Assembly (NCBI RefSeq): GCF_905475395.1
Contig: NC_058337.1
Span: 105,208,368 to 105,272,367 of the forward strand
DNA: 64,000 bases
Origin: Chrysoperla carnea
Taxonomy: Eukaryota > Arthropoda > Insecta > Neuroptera > Chrysopidae
Reading direction: 5' to 3'
In this document: one piece after another, positions 33,704 through 47,644 of the stretch
Position numbering within the stretch: the stretch's first letter is position 1
How the letters are laid out: each line of letters opens with the position of its first letter
The notes under the pieces: generated by a model
Databases searched by the model: none
What the model saw: only the letters and a program-made list of their open reading frames with translations
Told to the model about the DNA's origin: nothing
Position numbers and translations under genes: made by a program

Positions 33704-34149
33704 ACTTATTTATTAATATGTTATCATAATATGGTGTGATAATGATACCTCAATTTGATAAATAAAAATTAATCTAATTATTTATGGCTTTTTGGTTAAC
33801 CCTTGAACATATTTAGAATAATTTTTCGTAATATACAATGATGTTATTTGAGGGCTTATTCGAGAAGTTCATAAGCCTAGCTGAGAATCCAAATGTTTGA
33901 AGTGATTGGGCTAAGCTTTTGTCAATTTTTGTTTACAATAGTTCACGATATTTTTAGTTCAAAAATTGGGAAAAAAAATTTTTCTATCCCTTAGACACTG
34001 AAATTCATCGATAGATTTTGAAATTGTAGAGAAATTTTAAAATTTTTTTTTTAAGTTTGAGGTGGAATACTGAATCCAAATACTATAAGTTTAGGATTTT
34101 TATCTGAATCGAGTTTTCAAGTAAGATTAATAATAGAGAATAATCATGA

Positions 34150-34205
34150 AATTTTTATTTTATTTTATTTATTTATTTATTTATTTATTTTTTTTTTTTT
34201 TTTTG
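34150..34205. repeat. (TTTA)n / poly-T low-complexity tract
   Basis: ATTTATTT repeats pass into an uninterrupted T run of about 20 bases. Confidence 0.8.
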
Positions 34206-37200
34206 CTTTATTAAAAGGTCATTCATGTAACAAACAGCAGAGAAAATTGTTTTTCGAATAATTATAAGAACATCCAGGATAAAAACCATCAAAGATTTGT
34301 TCGTATCTCTTTCTAGTATAATAGAATTTAGCAAAGAGTTCTTTTGGCAAACACAGTAAATGACATCAAATACTATGCCCGATCTCTCTGTCTAATATAT
34401 ATCTTATTAGCAGTTTAAAAACCTTAAGTCATCCGTATTTCTTGGCCGATTTTAATTTTAATTTCACTTTTTGCCATCTCTTTTACGGTATTTTCATATT
34501 TTATTACTAAAACCGAAGAAAAATTTCATGAATATTCCCTATTTCTATTAGACTTACATTCCTCTAAAGAAAATGGTTCCCACAGAAATTCAAAAAACAA
34601 TGAAAAATTGTTTGTCATCTAATTGGAAAATATTGACTTACGAAAGATCGAAAAAAAACAATACCCAATGTGGTTTTCAAACAGCTTGTACCACTACGAT
34701 TTTGGATAGTAATTTCGATTTGAAAGATTCTTTCCAGTGTTAATTTCGTTTAAATTTAATAAATTTCATTTTTGACTATATTTTCTTTAAATTTAAAACG
34801 TTAATAAAAACTCCCAAGTTTTTCAATGTCTAAGTCATCTTTTGAGCCATTTTTCAAGCCCGAACACATGAGTCTGCCTGAAAATAAGCAATATGCATTA
34901 ATAAAAATTTCTTTATTTGTTCTATTTCGGTATAAACATGCATACATCAATGCATTAATGCCCTAAAGTACAATTTTATTATTCATACGATATATATAGG
35001 TACCTCAACATAACTAGCAGTAAATATATTTAACAATAGTCCTGTAAAAATCACACAAAGAACATTAATCCAACCCTAACGTAACCTGACAAGGGATTAT
35101 GACAGCTTAGGCCGGCGGCTATTAGCTCAACTATTGTATATTCTATACTACCATCCATATATTACTAGTTTGTATATTCATTCATCCCTTCTACATCCCT
35201 TCTACGGTGCAACAAAACAAAACAAAAAATGTAAACATAACATAAAAATTTTAGTTTACGTTTTTATTGTGCTAAAAATAATCTTAGTTTTTGTGTGGAG
35301 TATATGTCTATAAAACAAACGGTAGTTTTAGATATTCATTCGACTTTCATAAATTTAATACATTTAAAGGTTTGGAGCTTTCAGTTAATAAAAATTTTCT
35401 CTACGAAAATGTCCATAGTCGGAATAGTCGGAAAGACCTGAAAAATTTTTAATTAGGGTCCAAGTTTCAAAAATTTAATGAATAAGCATGCTTTTCATAC
35501 GCTTTTCATATTTCAAGGTTTAATTTTTAGCCCCCGAACGAAAAAAGGGGTGGTATAAGTCTGCTCGCTATATGTGTTTGTGCCTGTCTATCTGTGGCAT
35601 CGTAGTGCTTAAACGAATGAACCGATTATGATTTTTTTTGTTTCGTTTGAAAAGTATTTTAATGGAGAGTGCTCTTAGATATGTTTGCGAGTTTAGGGTT
35701 CCATACCCGAAAAATTTGTCGTGAGTTTTTTTTAATTTTGTAAATTTTACTTGTAATAAAGCCCTTATTGCATTAACTTAAATCAAGTGATCGCCTTCTG
35801 CTCAGAAAGCCATCATCATAAGTTTTAATCGCAATTTTCGTATTTTTGCCTCTTAAGTTTCTCTAAAAAAGATATTTTTCCCTTAGGATTTTTATATGAC
35901 TTAAAATAAAAGGATAAAATTAAAAGCTCCACATTATTATGATGGAATAAAAAATTTCATATTCTCAACATTTTAAACTCAATATTTCAAGCATTTAATG
36001 ATAGCCGTATAGAAAAGCCGCTTCTCTTATTCTCAATTACTTCACAGCGCTTCCACCATATTTCTGTTTGAATTGTCATGATAGGAGATTCGATGAATTT
36101 CCTTTTAACTGAGTTTTGGGAATTTAATAAATCTAAATTCGATCATAAATTTAGATTTGATCATAAAGAAAATTTAGTCAACCGTGGTTCGAACTTATGG
36201 AAATCGAGTGACCTCAATGGTTGTCAATTGGTAGACCAAGTCCCTAGTCTTTTTTTCTGTGAGACTAAGCTTAATATTTGGGATCTAAGTACCTCCATAA
36301 TATGCTTACGAATGTCAAATGAAATACAAACGATAGTAAAAAGTTCAATCGTTATTTACTTATTTATATTTGTTAACTACAAATGTAGAAGAAAGCTTTA
36401 AAATAAATAAATAAATAATTTACCACAATAAAAAAAGTAAACACAAATTTTTGTAAAAAAAAAAGATATGTTTGTGGCTGCCTACTAAATAAACTTAAAC
36501 TTGATAAATTATAAATTAAATTTTAAATAAATTATTAGCTTTAATATATTTTGAGTGTTATATATTATTTATTAAATAAAAAAACGCATTTTAAAAGATT
36601 TTTGTCAATAAAAAACAAATCGTTTTTTAGATGAATTAAATTTATTTCTTTATTTAATTTAAGATGACAAGTTGTTTTTCTCTAAAGGTAAGAAGATTGC
36701 TGAGTAATAAATTTTGAAAGTACCTTAATTCTTCCGTCACAATTCGTCATTTTGAATTCAAATCAAGATATTATTTCACAAATGCTTTACTAATTAACCT
36801 ATCCTAAGCTTTAAGGCTTAACACAGCCTCACACTTGATTGACTCTTTATTATGTTAAAAAAATATCTTTTATTTGAGTAACAATTTGAATTGCGTTTTC
36901 AATTCATTTCAGCTCCATCAAACCATTCCCCTTTGCTACAAAATGATTGCTAATCAAAAAAATTTTAAATAAAGTTTTCATATTTCTGTCAAATTTTCAA
37001 CAGCAACAAAAATTTTTAATAAATATTGTATTAAGGGCTTTTGAACGAAAACTCGTTTGAAATATTTTCTCTTATATTTCTCGATTTATTTTATGGCTAA
37101 ATTATATTTTTCTGTTTGAAAAAATCTTCTCAATATTACTTAGACCTGTAAAGCAGAAAATCTTTAATGTTGTGCTAGATTCAAATAAATTCATACTTCA

Positions 37201-38840
37201 AAAACTTTTAGATATGAATTTAAAAGCTGAACGAATAAAATTAAAATGAATGAAAAAATCTTTAATCAAATTTCTTAAAATCTTTATAATTCTTAAATTG
37301 AACAATCGATTGAGAACAATGGTTTTTTCACTTGATTGAAAAAGAATTAAATGCAGAATTAAAATATTCATCAAAGAATAAAAAAAACTAACGTTGATTT
37401 AATCAAACAACTCAAAAATTATGATGAAATTATGATGAAAAAAACAATGTAAAAATCGGGCAGGCGAGGATCGGATTAGCCAAGTCGGGGTTCCATACAA
37501 AGAATACAAAAAAGGTATCAAAAAAACTATTCTATTTTAACTACTATTACAGATTAATGAAAAAAGGTAATAATGAAGTCTTTTTTTAGAAACAAAAAAA
37601 TTTGGAAAGACTACTCGACAGTGTTTTGAAAAATTGATTTCTCGAGGATGCAGGGGATATGAAAAGATTTGGAAAAGGTATACACTTTACTAGACAAGAA
37701 AGGTAAAAGCTGTTATATTAGCAGATAGTACGTACATTTCATTTTATACTTCTATGAACTTTTTGAATGAATTTTGCATAATCTAGTAGCTTAATTGTGA
37801 ATCGATGACTTTTTTAATATTTCAAGATATAGATTTTAATCATCAAGAAAAATATAGTAATGAATTCTTTGAAACAAATATCCTTTGAAGGATTGCAATT
37901 CATTTCCAACAAAGAAAAGTACTTATTATCACGTTTCCTCAGCAATTTTATCCAAATTTATTCTCTTTTTTCGCTTAGAGGCCGAAATTCTCTTTTTTTT
38001 GTTTCAATCTTATTTTAAATTGAAAAGAATCTGATCGATTTAAAATTATAATTCAAAATGTATAGAAATATCTTTTCTTTGTCTCGATTCGACTATATTC
38101 GAGATTCAAAATTGCAACAGTTTAATTACTCCTCATTTTAAAAAGTCCCAAATAGTTTCACAGAGCTTGACTGGACAAAAACATAGATATCATGTTGCTT
38201 TTAAAAAGTCTATGCGGACAAATATACGAATCATCCTACAAGTGCTTTTATCTTCCTTCAGAGAAACGGATCCCTAACAAATAAATCATGTATACAAAAT
38301 TTTATAGTATTTTTCGAAGAAAATACATCTCTCAACTATAAACTAGGTACTGTGTTAGTTTTATTTTACTCGTTATGACCCATTGACTTTTACTTTTACA
38401 AAAGGGAGTCGGAAATAAATAGAATACAACCCGCAGGAGGTCTTTATATAAATATTTCCCCTAATTTTTTTTTTTTGCAGATTTCTAGTTCATAGAGATA
38501 ATAATAAATAATAGAATGAATAAACACCCTCATGCAGAGTTTAAGTAAAGATTTATAACAACCCGCACCTGCTTGAAAGTGCGAATAATTAGAAAATTCT
38601 TGTATATAATTTTATCGAGTGTCTTGTTTTGGTGATACAGTTACGCGGTATAATAAGCTCGACGTAAATTTCGATGAAAAATCTCTAAAGAACAACTTAA
38701 TCTTTCTTCATCCCAAAGCTTTAAAAAAATCTATCTCCTTTTGCTATCCATGAATTTAAAATTTTTTGAGATTGCGAAATGTTTTTCTTATAGGCTTCAT
38801 TTTCATATAGTCTAATGTAACTTAAGTAAGTTTTTTAATG
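34206..38840. other. intergenic sequence, no gene recognised
   Basis: AT-rich, without a supported gene. The 107-codon frame at 36078-36401 shows no domain or homology pattern. Contains one interspersed repeat (35519-35760). Confidence 0.4.
35519..35760 (-). repeat. interspersed repeat ending in CGGGGGTTAAAAA, copy 3
   Basis: Reverse-strand copy of the family at 18888 and 42432. The plus strand reads GCCCCCGAACGAAAAAAGGG..GTCTATCTGTGGCATCGTAG..GTAAATTTTACTTGTAATAA. Confidence 0.6.
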
Positions 38841-39345
38841 TACATATCATGCCCTTTTATTTGCTATCAGACTTGGCAATATTTGAAAATATTCTATTTT
38901 TCATTCCCACATCTACCCCTCCCCCATATCCTCTTGCGCTGGGGTTACAGTTTTGTAAAGTGCACGTCATGTTATTTTATTTAATACTCCACTTTGGTAT
39001 ATTTGAAATTGTTCATCCCTATTTCTCGCTCCACCTTTCCACCCAACGAAGGTTAAAAATAGATAAAAACAATCCTTTCAGCTGGTTGTATATTGTGGCA
39101 AAATTTGAGCATAATCGATGTGCTACTTTTTAAGTTTTTGATGCACACCCCTTTCAACCTCTATTTCAACCCCTTACAGCCTTTTTTCCCATTAAAGAGT
39201 AGCCTATGTGTTAATCCAGGTTATAAAAAATTTGTGTTCCATATTTCATTCAAATCCGTTAAACCGTTCTGGTGTGATTGAGTACCAAACATCCATCCAT
39301 CCATCCAAACTTTCACGATTAGAATATATATATATATATATATCA
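38820..39345 (+). repeat. interspersed repeat with internal ~115-bp units and (CCAT)n end
   Basis: Degenerate units starting GTACATATCATGCCCTTTTA, GTGCACGTCATGTTATTTTA and GATGCACACCCCTTTCAACC follow one another. The right part (TTCAAATCCGTTAAACCGTT, ATTGAGTACCAAACATCCAT, CCATCCATCC, then TA repeats) looks like the 3' tail of a dispersed insect retroelement. Short open frames across it are not genes. Confidence 0.5.
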
Positions 39346-40884
39346 GATTTGTTTGAAAAACATTAGTTTAAACAATATCGTACCGGTTTACTCACCGGCA
39401 ACGTCCACTTTTATACGTTCAGGTGCCTTTTTTATACGAGATCCTGCAAAAATTTTCCATCCGAAAATTATTCATGCTCAATTCTATTCTTTCTTCTATT
39501 CTATTCTGGATTCCTATTCTTTATTTACGTAAGAAATCTCTTTACATTATACAAAACTAATAGTTTATACATGCAAAACTTAAAAATTATACAAAAAAGT
39601 ACGTGTACATGCTACATCAAGTCAAAACAAAATATCTACTATAAAATTATAATACAGAAGTGTATGAAAATAATTGCAAATTTTGAAATGAATATTAATT
39701 ATCTAATTTGAATTATACATTTTATTGGTTATTATTTTTTCCTTAAATAATAATAATAAATACATGTACACATAATAGTTTAGAGCTTTAAGCAATTATT
39801 TATTATTTTTCCCCTTTTAACAATATTAAAATAATTCAATTTTATTGTATAATGTTCTGCTTCTGTATTTGTGATCGAAACTTCTATACTAGTGACTGCC
39901 TTGTCCTTAGGTGAGTTTTATATGTACATGATTTTATTTTAACGAGAAGGAGTCAAATAAAAAATATACAGGATTGTATTTCGTGATTGAAATTATTACT
40001 CCCGAACAATGAATCGGAATATCATATTTTCATTTTATACTGACTTGTTTAGGATAGACCAACGTGGAAATAATGCGTGCACAAACCAACAGGTGAAAAA
40101 AAGATTTCGAAAAAAATAGACCGGCAAAAATACACCTGGAAAAAATAACATTTAAAAATTTTTTTGTAATAATGTAATTCTGTAAAAACTTCAGAGCCTA
40201 GCTTTATAGTCGACAAACTCAACCCAACCAACTCTTAATTACAACAATACTCCGAGTCAATGAAATTTTCGATCTATTTTTTAGGTCTATTAGTAGATAC
40301 GGTGAATGACTATACAAAGAGTGAACGAAAAATGTAAAACCTATTTTTCGAAATGTTATTCGCTTAATTTACTTGCAAATTTTCTCTCATTTCAAATCGA
40401 AGAAATGAAGTACCCTTATCTTTCACCATCTTGGGATCTATCCAGGGTATCCCTAAATCACTAAATCAAACAAAAACTATGAATTCCTTTCATAATTCAA
40501 AATTCGAAAAATAAAACGAAACAAAGTTTACTATAATTTTTTCGCTAAGTTTAATATTAACAAAGAAATTTACGTTCGGTGTTCTATAATCAGAAATTTA
40601 AACTTTAAATTTTGAATATATATTTCTATGGAAACATGATTAAAATAAAAAATGGAGTGATGGTACATTATAGTCAAGATTTTTTTACAACTTTTTATAA
40701 TAATATCCTAATATTTTCCTTAATATTAATCGAGAAATTCAAAAAATTAAAAACGATAATTAGCGAAGCCTTAATCGTTATCTTTGATCGAATAATGCTA
40801 AACAATTGTTTCTTCAAATTTTGTAAAGAATTTATATTATCAACCGCTATCTTTTGGTACGGTGATTTAGAAGTAATTTGTGTA

Positions 40885-41305
40885 CAGGGGCGTAGCTACC
40901 GCCGTATCAATGATGCGGGGCCCCCGGGCTACAGAAGCCCCAGAGTTAATTTTACTCAATGTATATTCGACCATGACAACTCACAGCAGTATATTCGTGT
41001 ATGGCTTTCTTATAATAATTGGTTAATTAATGGTAAGAAAATACCATCGATACTTGAACGTGAAACAATTGTTTCACTTGCAAAGTAAAACAATTGTTTC
41101 ACTTGCAAAGTAAAACAATTGTTTCACTTGCAAAGTGAAACAATAGTAAAATTATAGTTTGGAGAGATAGATGTATATCTATTTATGGTAAAGCTATTGT
41201 AAAACTAATTAAAACTTATTTTAAAACTGAAGGGTGCCCGAAGCTTCATTTGAGCCCTCCAACTAATTATGATACAGGGCCCCTCCAAGGCGAGCTACGC
41301 CACTG
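40885..41305. mobile_element. hAT-like MITE, CAGGGGCGTAGC/GCTACGCCACTG ends
   Basis: The left end CAGGGGCGTAGCTACC and right end (reverse complement) CAGTGGCGTAGCTCGCC are inverted, of the form common in hAT-group elements. The length is 421 bp and no transposase is present. An exact 8-bp target duplication is not seen. The 158-codon frame at 40612-41088 runs into this element and is spurious. Confidence 0.65.
41061..41144 (+). repeat. 25-bp tandem repeat, about 3.4 copies, inside the MITE
   Basis: The units (T(A/G)AAACAATTGTTTCACTT then GCAAAG) at 41061, 41086 and 41111 plus a partial copy at 41136 are almost identical. Each contains the palindrome AAACAATTGTTT. Confidence 0.85.
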
Positions 41306-42431
41306 ATTTTATATAACGTGAAAATAAATACTCATACTTCCCTGTATTAAATACACTGGAATATTATGGACCTGTAAAATGATGTTGATAATAAAATTGT
41401 GGTTTGTTATAAGAATAAAATAATAATTGATAGATTTTCTCTATCGATTTTTGACCATCTGTCGTCCATTTTACCACATATTCAGATACTCACTACTTAG
41501 TTCTTCTCAAAAATATATAACACTGTAATACATATTCAAATAATGTGACAATAATATTAAATTTCTTTTTAAAAATGTTATTTAATCCTCTGGAGCCTTT
41601 GGTTAATAAATATTGTTTTTTATTTTAACTAACTGTTTGTTATTTTGAAGTAGTCCACTATAAAATTGATTTTATCAGTTTTTTTTATTTGGAACATCTT
41701 TGAATACCATTTTAAAAAGGGATTGGGTTATTTGATATCACTTATCAAAGTTACAAAGAGGGAAATATATATTAAGTGGTTTTTATTGACATCTTTTTAA
41801 ATCTTTGGAGAGATAAAAGTCCTGGTCAGTTTGTTTGTAGTAAAAAGGGACTTGATTTGTTTTTTATTTTTTGATTCAACAAGTTTGGGTCTAACTATTT
41901 TTCTCGGTTTAATGTTTACATATCGTTTTTTGGTTCAAAAGCCGAATATTCAAAAATGAATTATGCAAAAATGAAATGAGCGTAAAGATTAAACTTATAA
42001 GGGACTCTAGGCAAAAATGGTGGGATGAAAAATTGTACTTAGGTAGTAGAATGTCTTTGCTTATTATAGAATTTTCAATTTCACTAGTATTAGGTACTCG
42101 AAGAAATTCCAAATTTAAATCAATAATTAACGAAGTCGCTGACTACCATGAATCCTGCTATAATTGCAAAAGCTTTTTCGGTTTCCTTTTAAAAATAATA
42201 AGTTAAGCTACTAATTATGATTAAAAAAATTAACATAATTTTTATTTCTCTCAGGAAATGAAAATAATTATTTGATGAATATTATTGATAAGATATTCAT
42301 AGGAATCAATTATCTACCATTACAAATGTATCAGACAATTTATTCTCAGTAAATACAAAATCTGCTAGTGAAAAAAGTATTCTGTGAGAAAAATTATCGA
42401 AACCAAAAAAATAGCATACTTAATAACTATT

Positions 42432-42655
42432 TCTTTATAAGTAAAATTTACAAAATTTAAAAAACTCCCGGCAATCTCGCACTTGAAACATAGCTAAGAA
42501 CACTCTCCATTAAATTACGTTTTAAACGAAACCAAAAAATCAAAATCGGTTCCTCCATTTAGGCGCTACGATGCCACAGACAGACAGACATAAAGACAGA
42601 CCCATACAAATAGCGGTCAAATTTGTAACACCTATTTTTTTTAGGTCCGGGGTTA
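42432..42655 (+). repeat. interspersed repeat ending in CGGGGTTAAAAA, copy 4
   Basis: AAGTAAAATTTACAAAATTT.., TCGCACTTGAAACATAGCTA, GGCGCTACGATGCCACAGAC and the 3' end GGTCCGGGGTTAAAAA match the copies at 18888, 20788 and 35519. The short ACAGACAGACAGACA stretch is part of it. Confidence 0.65.
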
Positions 42656-42670
42656 AAAATTATCTTAATA

Positions 42671-42992
42671 CAGTAGAATCTCGATAAGTTAAAGTCCAAG
42701 GGAAACACAAAATATTTTAAGTTATAGAGGTTTTAAGTTATCAAGTGACTATGTTAGGTAAAGGTTAATATAGAGGTATGTACATGTTTCTATGTACCCT
42801 AGTTAATATAGAGGTATGTACATGTTTCTATGTAGTTACTGAGGGCCTATACAGAGATTATTTATTTAAGTTATAGAGGTTGCGTCTTTTAAGTTATAGA
42901 GGTTTTGGGCTCTGATGGGAAGGGAACATAGTATTTTTTGAAATAACAGAGGTTTTTATGTTACCGAGGTTTAAGTTATCGAGATTCTACTG
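42671..42992. mobile_element. pogo/Tigger-like MITE, CAGTAGAATCTCGATAA ends
   Basis: The perfect ends CAGTAGAATCTCGATAA and TTATCGAGATTCTACTG lie between TA dinucleotides, as in pogo/Tigger-type mariner insertions. The length is 322 bp with no transposase. Internally GTTATAGAGGTTTTAAGTTA-like units recur, and a 33-bp segment (TTAATATAGAGGTATGTACA..) is duplicated at about 42764 and 42802. Confidence 0.75.
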
Positions 42993-42999
42993 TAATGCT

Positions 43000-45610
43000 A
43001 AATATGAGTATTGTTCAAGATAGCCAGGGTAATCCAAGAGTCAGTATCATCCTCATTTATTTGTCTTAGATTTGGATAAAAATCTTTTTCTACGCTTCCT
43101 ATATCCCTGACACACTCTGTAAATGCATTAACATATAAATAATATCCAATTGTCAGCTTTGATTACACTAGTTGATTAAAAACACGAGATTTCTGTCAAT
43201 GGTATTTACCAGTTATTGAAAGGGTTTTTTTTTAACCATAATGGTCAAACATTGTGTAAATAATAATTTGAGTCATTATTTAATTAAAGGTCTGTTGCAG
43301 AGGGTAATTAATATTCCTGATTTATTTTCCTGTAAGTATTGTGTTCTAAAACAAATATACAAGGGTAGGTATTTGTTTATTAGTTTTTTAAAACGTATTT
43401 AAATTTATTAAAATAATTATATTTTAAATAAGTTAATAACTTGGGGCGATATTTTTAAGTGCATGGTCAGATTGCATAAACATGACAAGGCTTTTAACGG
43501 TAGATTCGATTAGTGACGAAATCGGTTTCTTTTAAATCCATCTAAAACAAAAAAAAATCTTAAAATGCGATTTCCGGCGAATTTTAATTTGAAGCGGGAT
43601 GGTTTACATTATTTCTTGACAACATTTTTACCTGATTAAAAGTTAGGATGACATATGCACTTTATTTTGGTGGAAGCGCCGATAAGTGCATTAAACATAT
43701 CTGTTTATTGCAGGACTGAATGTTCTCAGCGCTCCCACCAGAATTATATTTTGATAATAAATTAAGACTATAAGAGCTGGACTGGAGAATGGTATGATCC
43801 TTTTTCTTCCAAACTATAAAACGTTAATGGTAGAAAATATATGAAGTCCTGCTGTTATAACTTAGGCCACTCTGTAAATGTTGCTCCTGTTATAACTTGG
43901 ACCGCTCTGTAAAAGGGAAACCCCTGTCAACACAATACGTACATTTAAATAAATGGCAGGAAGTTTGTAGGTAACTCTAAAAAGGATTGAAAATTACATT
44001 ACCATTTTACAATTCAACTCATTTTTCAATCCTTTTGACACTTGTACCTATTTTGTTGGCAATAATCTCGGCCCGCGGTTAAAATCTCTTCTTTTTTTTA
44101 AATCGAATTTACCTTCACAAAATAACCCTCACAAAAGCAGGAAATTGATTGCGAAGATTCCGCTTCATTATATGGGCTGACATTCACAGGTTTAGCATCC
44201 TACGTTTGGAGTACGTTTTTGAAATGTTTCAAATATTCGCTATGGAATACCATCCTGTAAGAATTTCTCAAAATCTAAAAATAGAGGAAATGGATTCGTA
44301 GGTAATTTAATAACCAATCGTCGGTATTGAATTCTCATTTGGTACCCTAAGGATACTTATCATTTTCACATACTCCAGATTTTTATATAGAAAACGAACA
44401 TAGAAAAAGCATTAAATAACTTCATTTTATGGAAACAAATTATGTACAAAGATATGTTTTTCTTTGAAAGAAACATACTAAATTTGGCACAAGTCCAGAT
44501 GGCAAGCTTTTAATCTAGATAATAAACTTTAGGTCGAAAACTTATAATATTTAATGTGTAGTAATTTATGTATGCTACAATTCAACCATTTGTTAATTTT
44601 CACTTCTTTCAAGTAAATATTTTTATTATACCTAAAATAAACCGACGACAAATGCACAAAAAAGTACAAAATAATTTTAAAGTACCGTATTTCATCAATA
44701 ATAATGAATATCGATAATTTTTTTTTACTTCTTGAAGTGGACGCTAGCCATATTCTCAGCTGAAAACCGATTCATTTGCGTGGATTTCAAAGCGTAATTG
44801 CTCACAACGGATATTATATATTGATTGAAGACTTCAAAATTATATTTTTTGTTTATTTTTGATCAGTTCTATTTCTTGCAAAAAAATTTAATTTACAGTT
44901 ACACGCCCATCGACACAAATAGTTTACGTATTTAGTTTTTATGAACATGTCTATCACGGATATTATACCTTAAATATTTCAAAAATATTCCAAATTTATG
45001 TAATAAACATTATCCTTATTTATTTTTGGTTCAAAATGTAATATTTACTTAACATATTATTATAATAAAGATATTAGATACAGTACTATATTTGTTCCAG
45101 TATTTATCAAAATAATCTGCAACATTTAGATACAAATATACTATATTTTTGGTAAAAACGACCCTAATTTGTCAGAAAAATCACCATGAAATGTTTATTT
45201 TTGTTAAAAATTATATTTAAACATTTTGAAATGTGTGCGTAATATTATTTGTTACGGCTTATTTTACCACAATTTATTCTGAATTTTGTTTTATATATAC
45301 ACATTATATTATATTTTATATTTTTGTAAAATACCAAAGTCATTGGATTATGGCAGTTTGAAATTTGAATAAAAATATTATATAGAAATTTAATCGTCTG
45401 TGGTTTCGTTGTGGGTAGAAATTTGGTAAAAATATTCGATTTACGAAAATTCGGTAAAATGACCCGTTATTTTAGAGACCTTCGAAAACTTTTAATTACA
45501 TTACTACCTTAAAATTGATTAATACTAGTCTCGTGTTTTAGCTCTGAATAAGTACATTTATCGTCTCTGATTTTAAAAAGAGAAGTCGATTTTCTTTAAA
45601 TCTAAGAGAC
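43000..45610. other. intergenic sequence, no gene recognised
   Basis: AT-rich. A dispersed repeat at 43640-43755 has inverted GGTGGAAGCGCC / AGCGCTCCCACC motifs. Nothing else identified. Confidence 0.4.
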
Positions 45611-45615
45611 GAATT

Positions 45616-46126
45616 AGGGTCGATCTTCACCCATTTGCTAACCAGATGAGACATAGTTTTTATGAAATTTTATTGATATATAAACACGCCTATCATAGTC
45701 TATTCATGATTATTTTTAATTAAATTAATTTTAATCAATTTTTTCTATGAACAGTTTTTTGCAGGTAAGCCTATACCATTATTTTCGTAATTAAATTATA
45801 CCAATTTCGATTTGAATCTTCTGATACCAATTTCGATCGATTTAAAGATCGGAGTAGTTTCCATTATTTACTTACCTGTTAATATAGTATGGACAGATTT
45901 ACACCGATCTGTTAATCAATCGAAAGTGGCATCAGAAGAAAGATAATTTAATTACGAAAATAATGGTTTAGTCTTGCTTGAAAAAAGGAAAAAATTGATT
46001 AAAATTCATTTAGTTAAAAATAGCCAAGAACACGTTTGAAAACCGATGCAGATGATGTGTTTATAAATCAATAAAATTTCATAAAAAATATGTCTCATCT
46101 GGTATCAGATGGATGAAGTACGCCCT
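45616..46126. mobile_element. large inverted-repeat element with ~200-bp arms
   Basis: The left arm holds AGGGTCGATCTTCACCC, ACCAGATGAGACATAG, ATGAAATTTTATTGAT and CATTATTTTCGTAATTAAAT. All reappear in reverse order and orientation on the right (..CCAGATGAGACATA.. on the reverse strand near 46091-46106). Arms differ by point changes. No coding capacity, so a non-autonomous foldback transposon is likely. Confidence 0.65.
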
Positions 46127-47644
46127 TATGTACTCTTGTACTATTTCTAAGATATCTTAATAACTCTACAGCTATCAACTCTTTAATAAACATATTATTG
46201 CCATTTATTGCAGTATTTGTGTAAATTTTTCCAGTGTTTCATCATTGCTTTCTATAAAAGCACCGAACATTGCGTGGTGGTGGATTTGGAAAATAATATG
46301 TTTCAATATGTAAACCAAAATAAAAATTCATATTAGAACTCGAATAAGAGAGGATATTACTTTATATTACAGATATCGTGTACTTTTCCAAAAATGTATA
46401 ATTTCATCAATATTTTACATCAATAATATGAAATCTTTTCAAGGACATTTTATTCCATCCTTTACCAGTGAAAAAGCAATATAAAAACGTTTCACATCAA
46501 TAAATATAAGCGGAAAATGTTATTTATAAAATTGTTTTGACATAAATTTTCATTTGAATGGCGACGATAATCATAATAATATGTAAATTATTTATTATTT
46601 ATAAGCTTTTTGTATACATTATATGAATGAATGTAAACTGTTTTACTATTTTATGCGATGATGTTTCAATGGAAAGTTCACATCACCTATTCATTTGAAA
46701 TCTGGAGTTATATAGAATTCTATTTATAATTTTACTATAATGGTATAGCAGCTAGCAACGTAATTAAAAAATTGATTTCAAAAGGCTTTTGAATATTTCT
46801 TTTCTTGTTGAAATTAGTTTGGAATTAAGTATGCCTGGTCTGAAGCGGCTGCGCTTATTGAGTTTACTAGTCCGCATTTTCCGAGGCAAATATTTCAGGA
46901 AAAGTAAATTTTTTTATATAATTTTTCATGACCTTTTAGCAAAATAAATTATAGTTTACAGAAAATTTTGCTGTTACAAAAACCTCGCAAGATATTATTT
47001 AAATAATTAAAAAAAAGTAAGTTTTCAAATTATTTTAGTGGTGCTGTAATGTTAAAATGATTTAGTTTTATAACTAAATAATGTAATTTTAATTTGCTAG
47101 ACAGAAATTAGATTACTTTACTAGCTCTAAGTGTCAAGACGTACTTTATCTCTACTTAAGGTCAATAAGGAAAGAAATATCTTGTTAAACGTTACCAGCT
47201 CTCGATTCGTAAGTATGTATTTTTAATCGTCCAAGTTTGATTGAAGTGAAGGTTGTATTAAAATTAGTCTGGGTAATGTAAGAAAAACTGAGTAATAGAG
47301 TACAATGAATACAAAATAAATGAAGAATGGATTATTGGCTACGCAAGAATACATAAGAATCGAGATTTGGATTAGTGGCTTTGCAAGAATAAGTAAGATA
47401 AAAAGAAATCGGAAGATCCTTTGAAACTAAATCTATTTGCAAAGTGGTATTTATTCGTAGAACAAAGCATTTATTTATACATATATCATTTCACGGATTG
47501 CATATTTATTTTTAATGACTTTTATTACACATTTGGTTTTTGTTACGTGTTTTTTAATAATGTACAAATAGGATCATCACGTGACCATAACATTTTGCAG
47601 CTTGGAATGTAAATAGGATCTGTCAATACTGACGATGGAATCGA

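Noticed and set aside
36078-36401. 107-codon open frame
   Set aside because: No domain, no paralogue, AT-driven composition and no splice or polyA context.
38849-39281. Two overlapping open frames
   Set aside because: They cover a dispersed repeat with degenerate internal units and a (CCAT)n tail.
40612-41088. 158-codon open frame
   Set aside because: Its second half lies in the hAT-like MITE and its tandem repeat, so it is a chance frame.
41061-41144. CRISPR-like array
   Set aside because: The units are contiguous tandem repeats without spacers and lie in a eukaryotic transposon.
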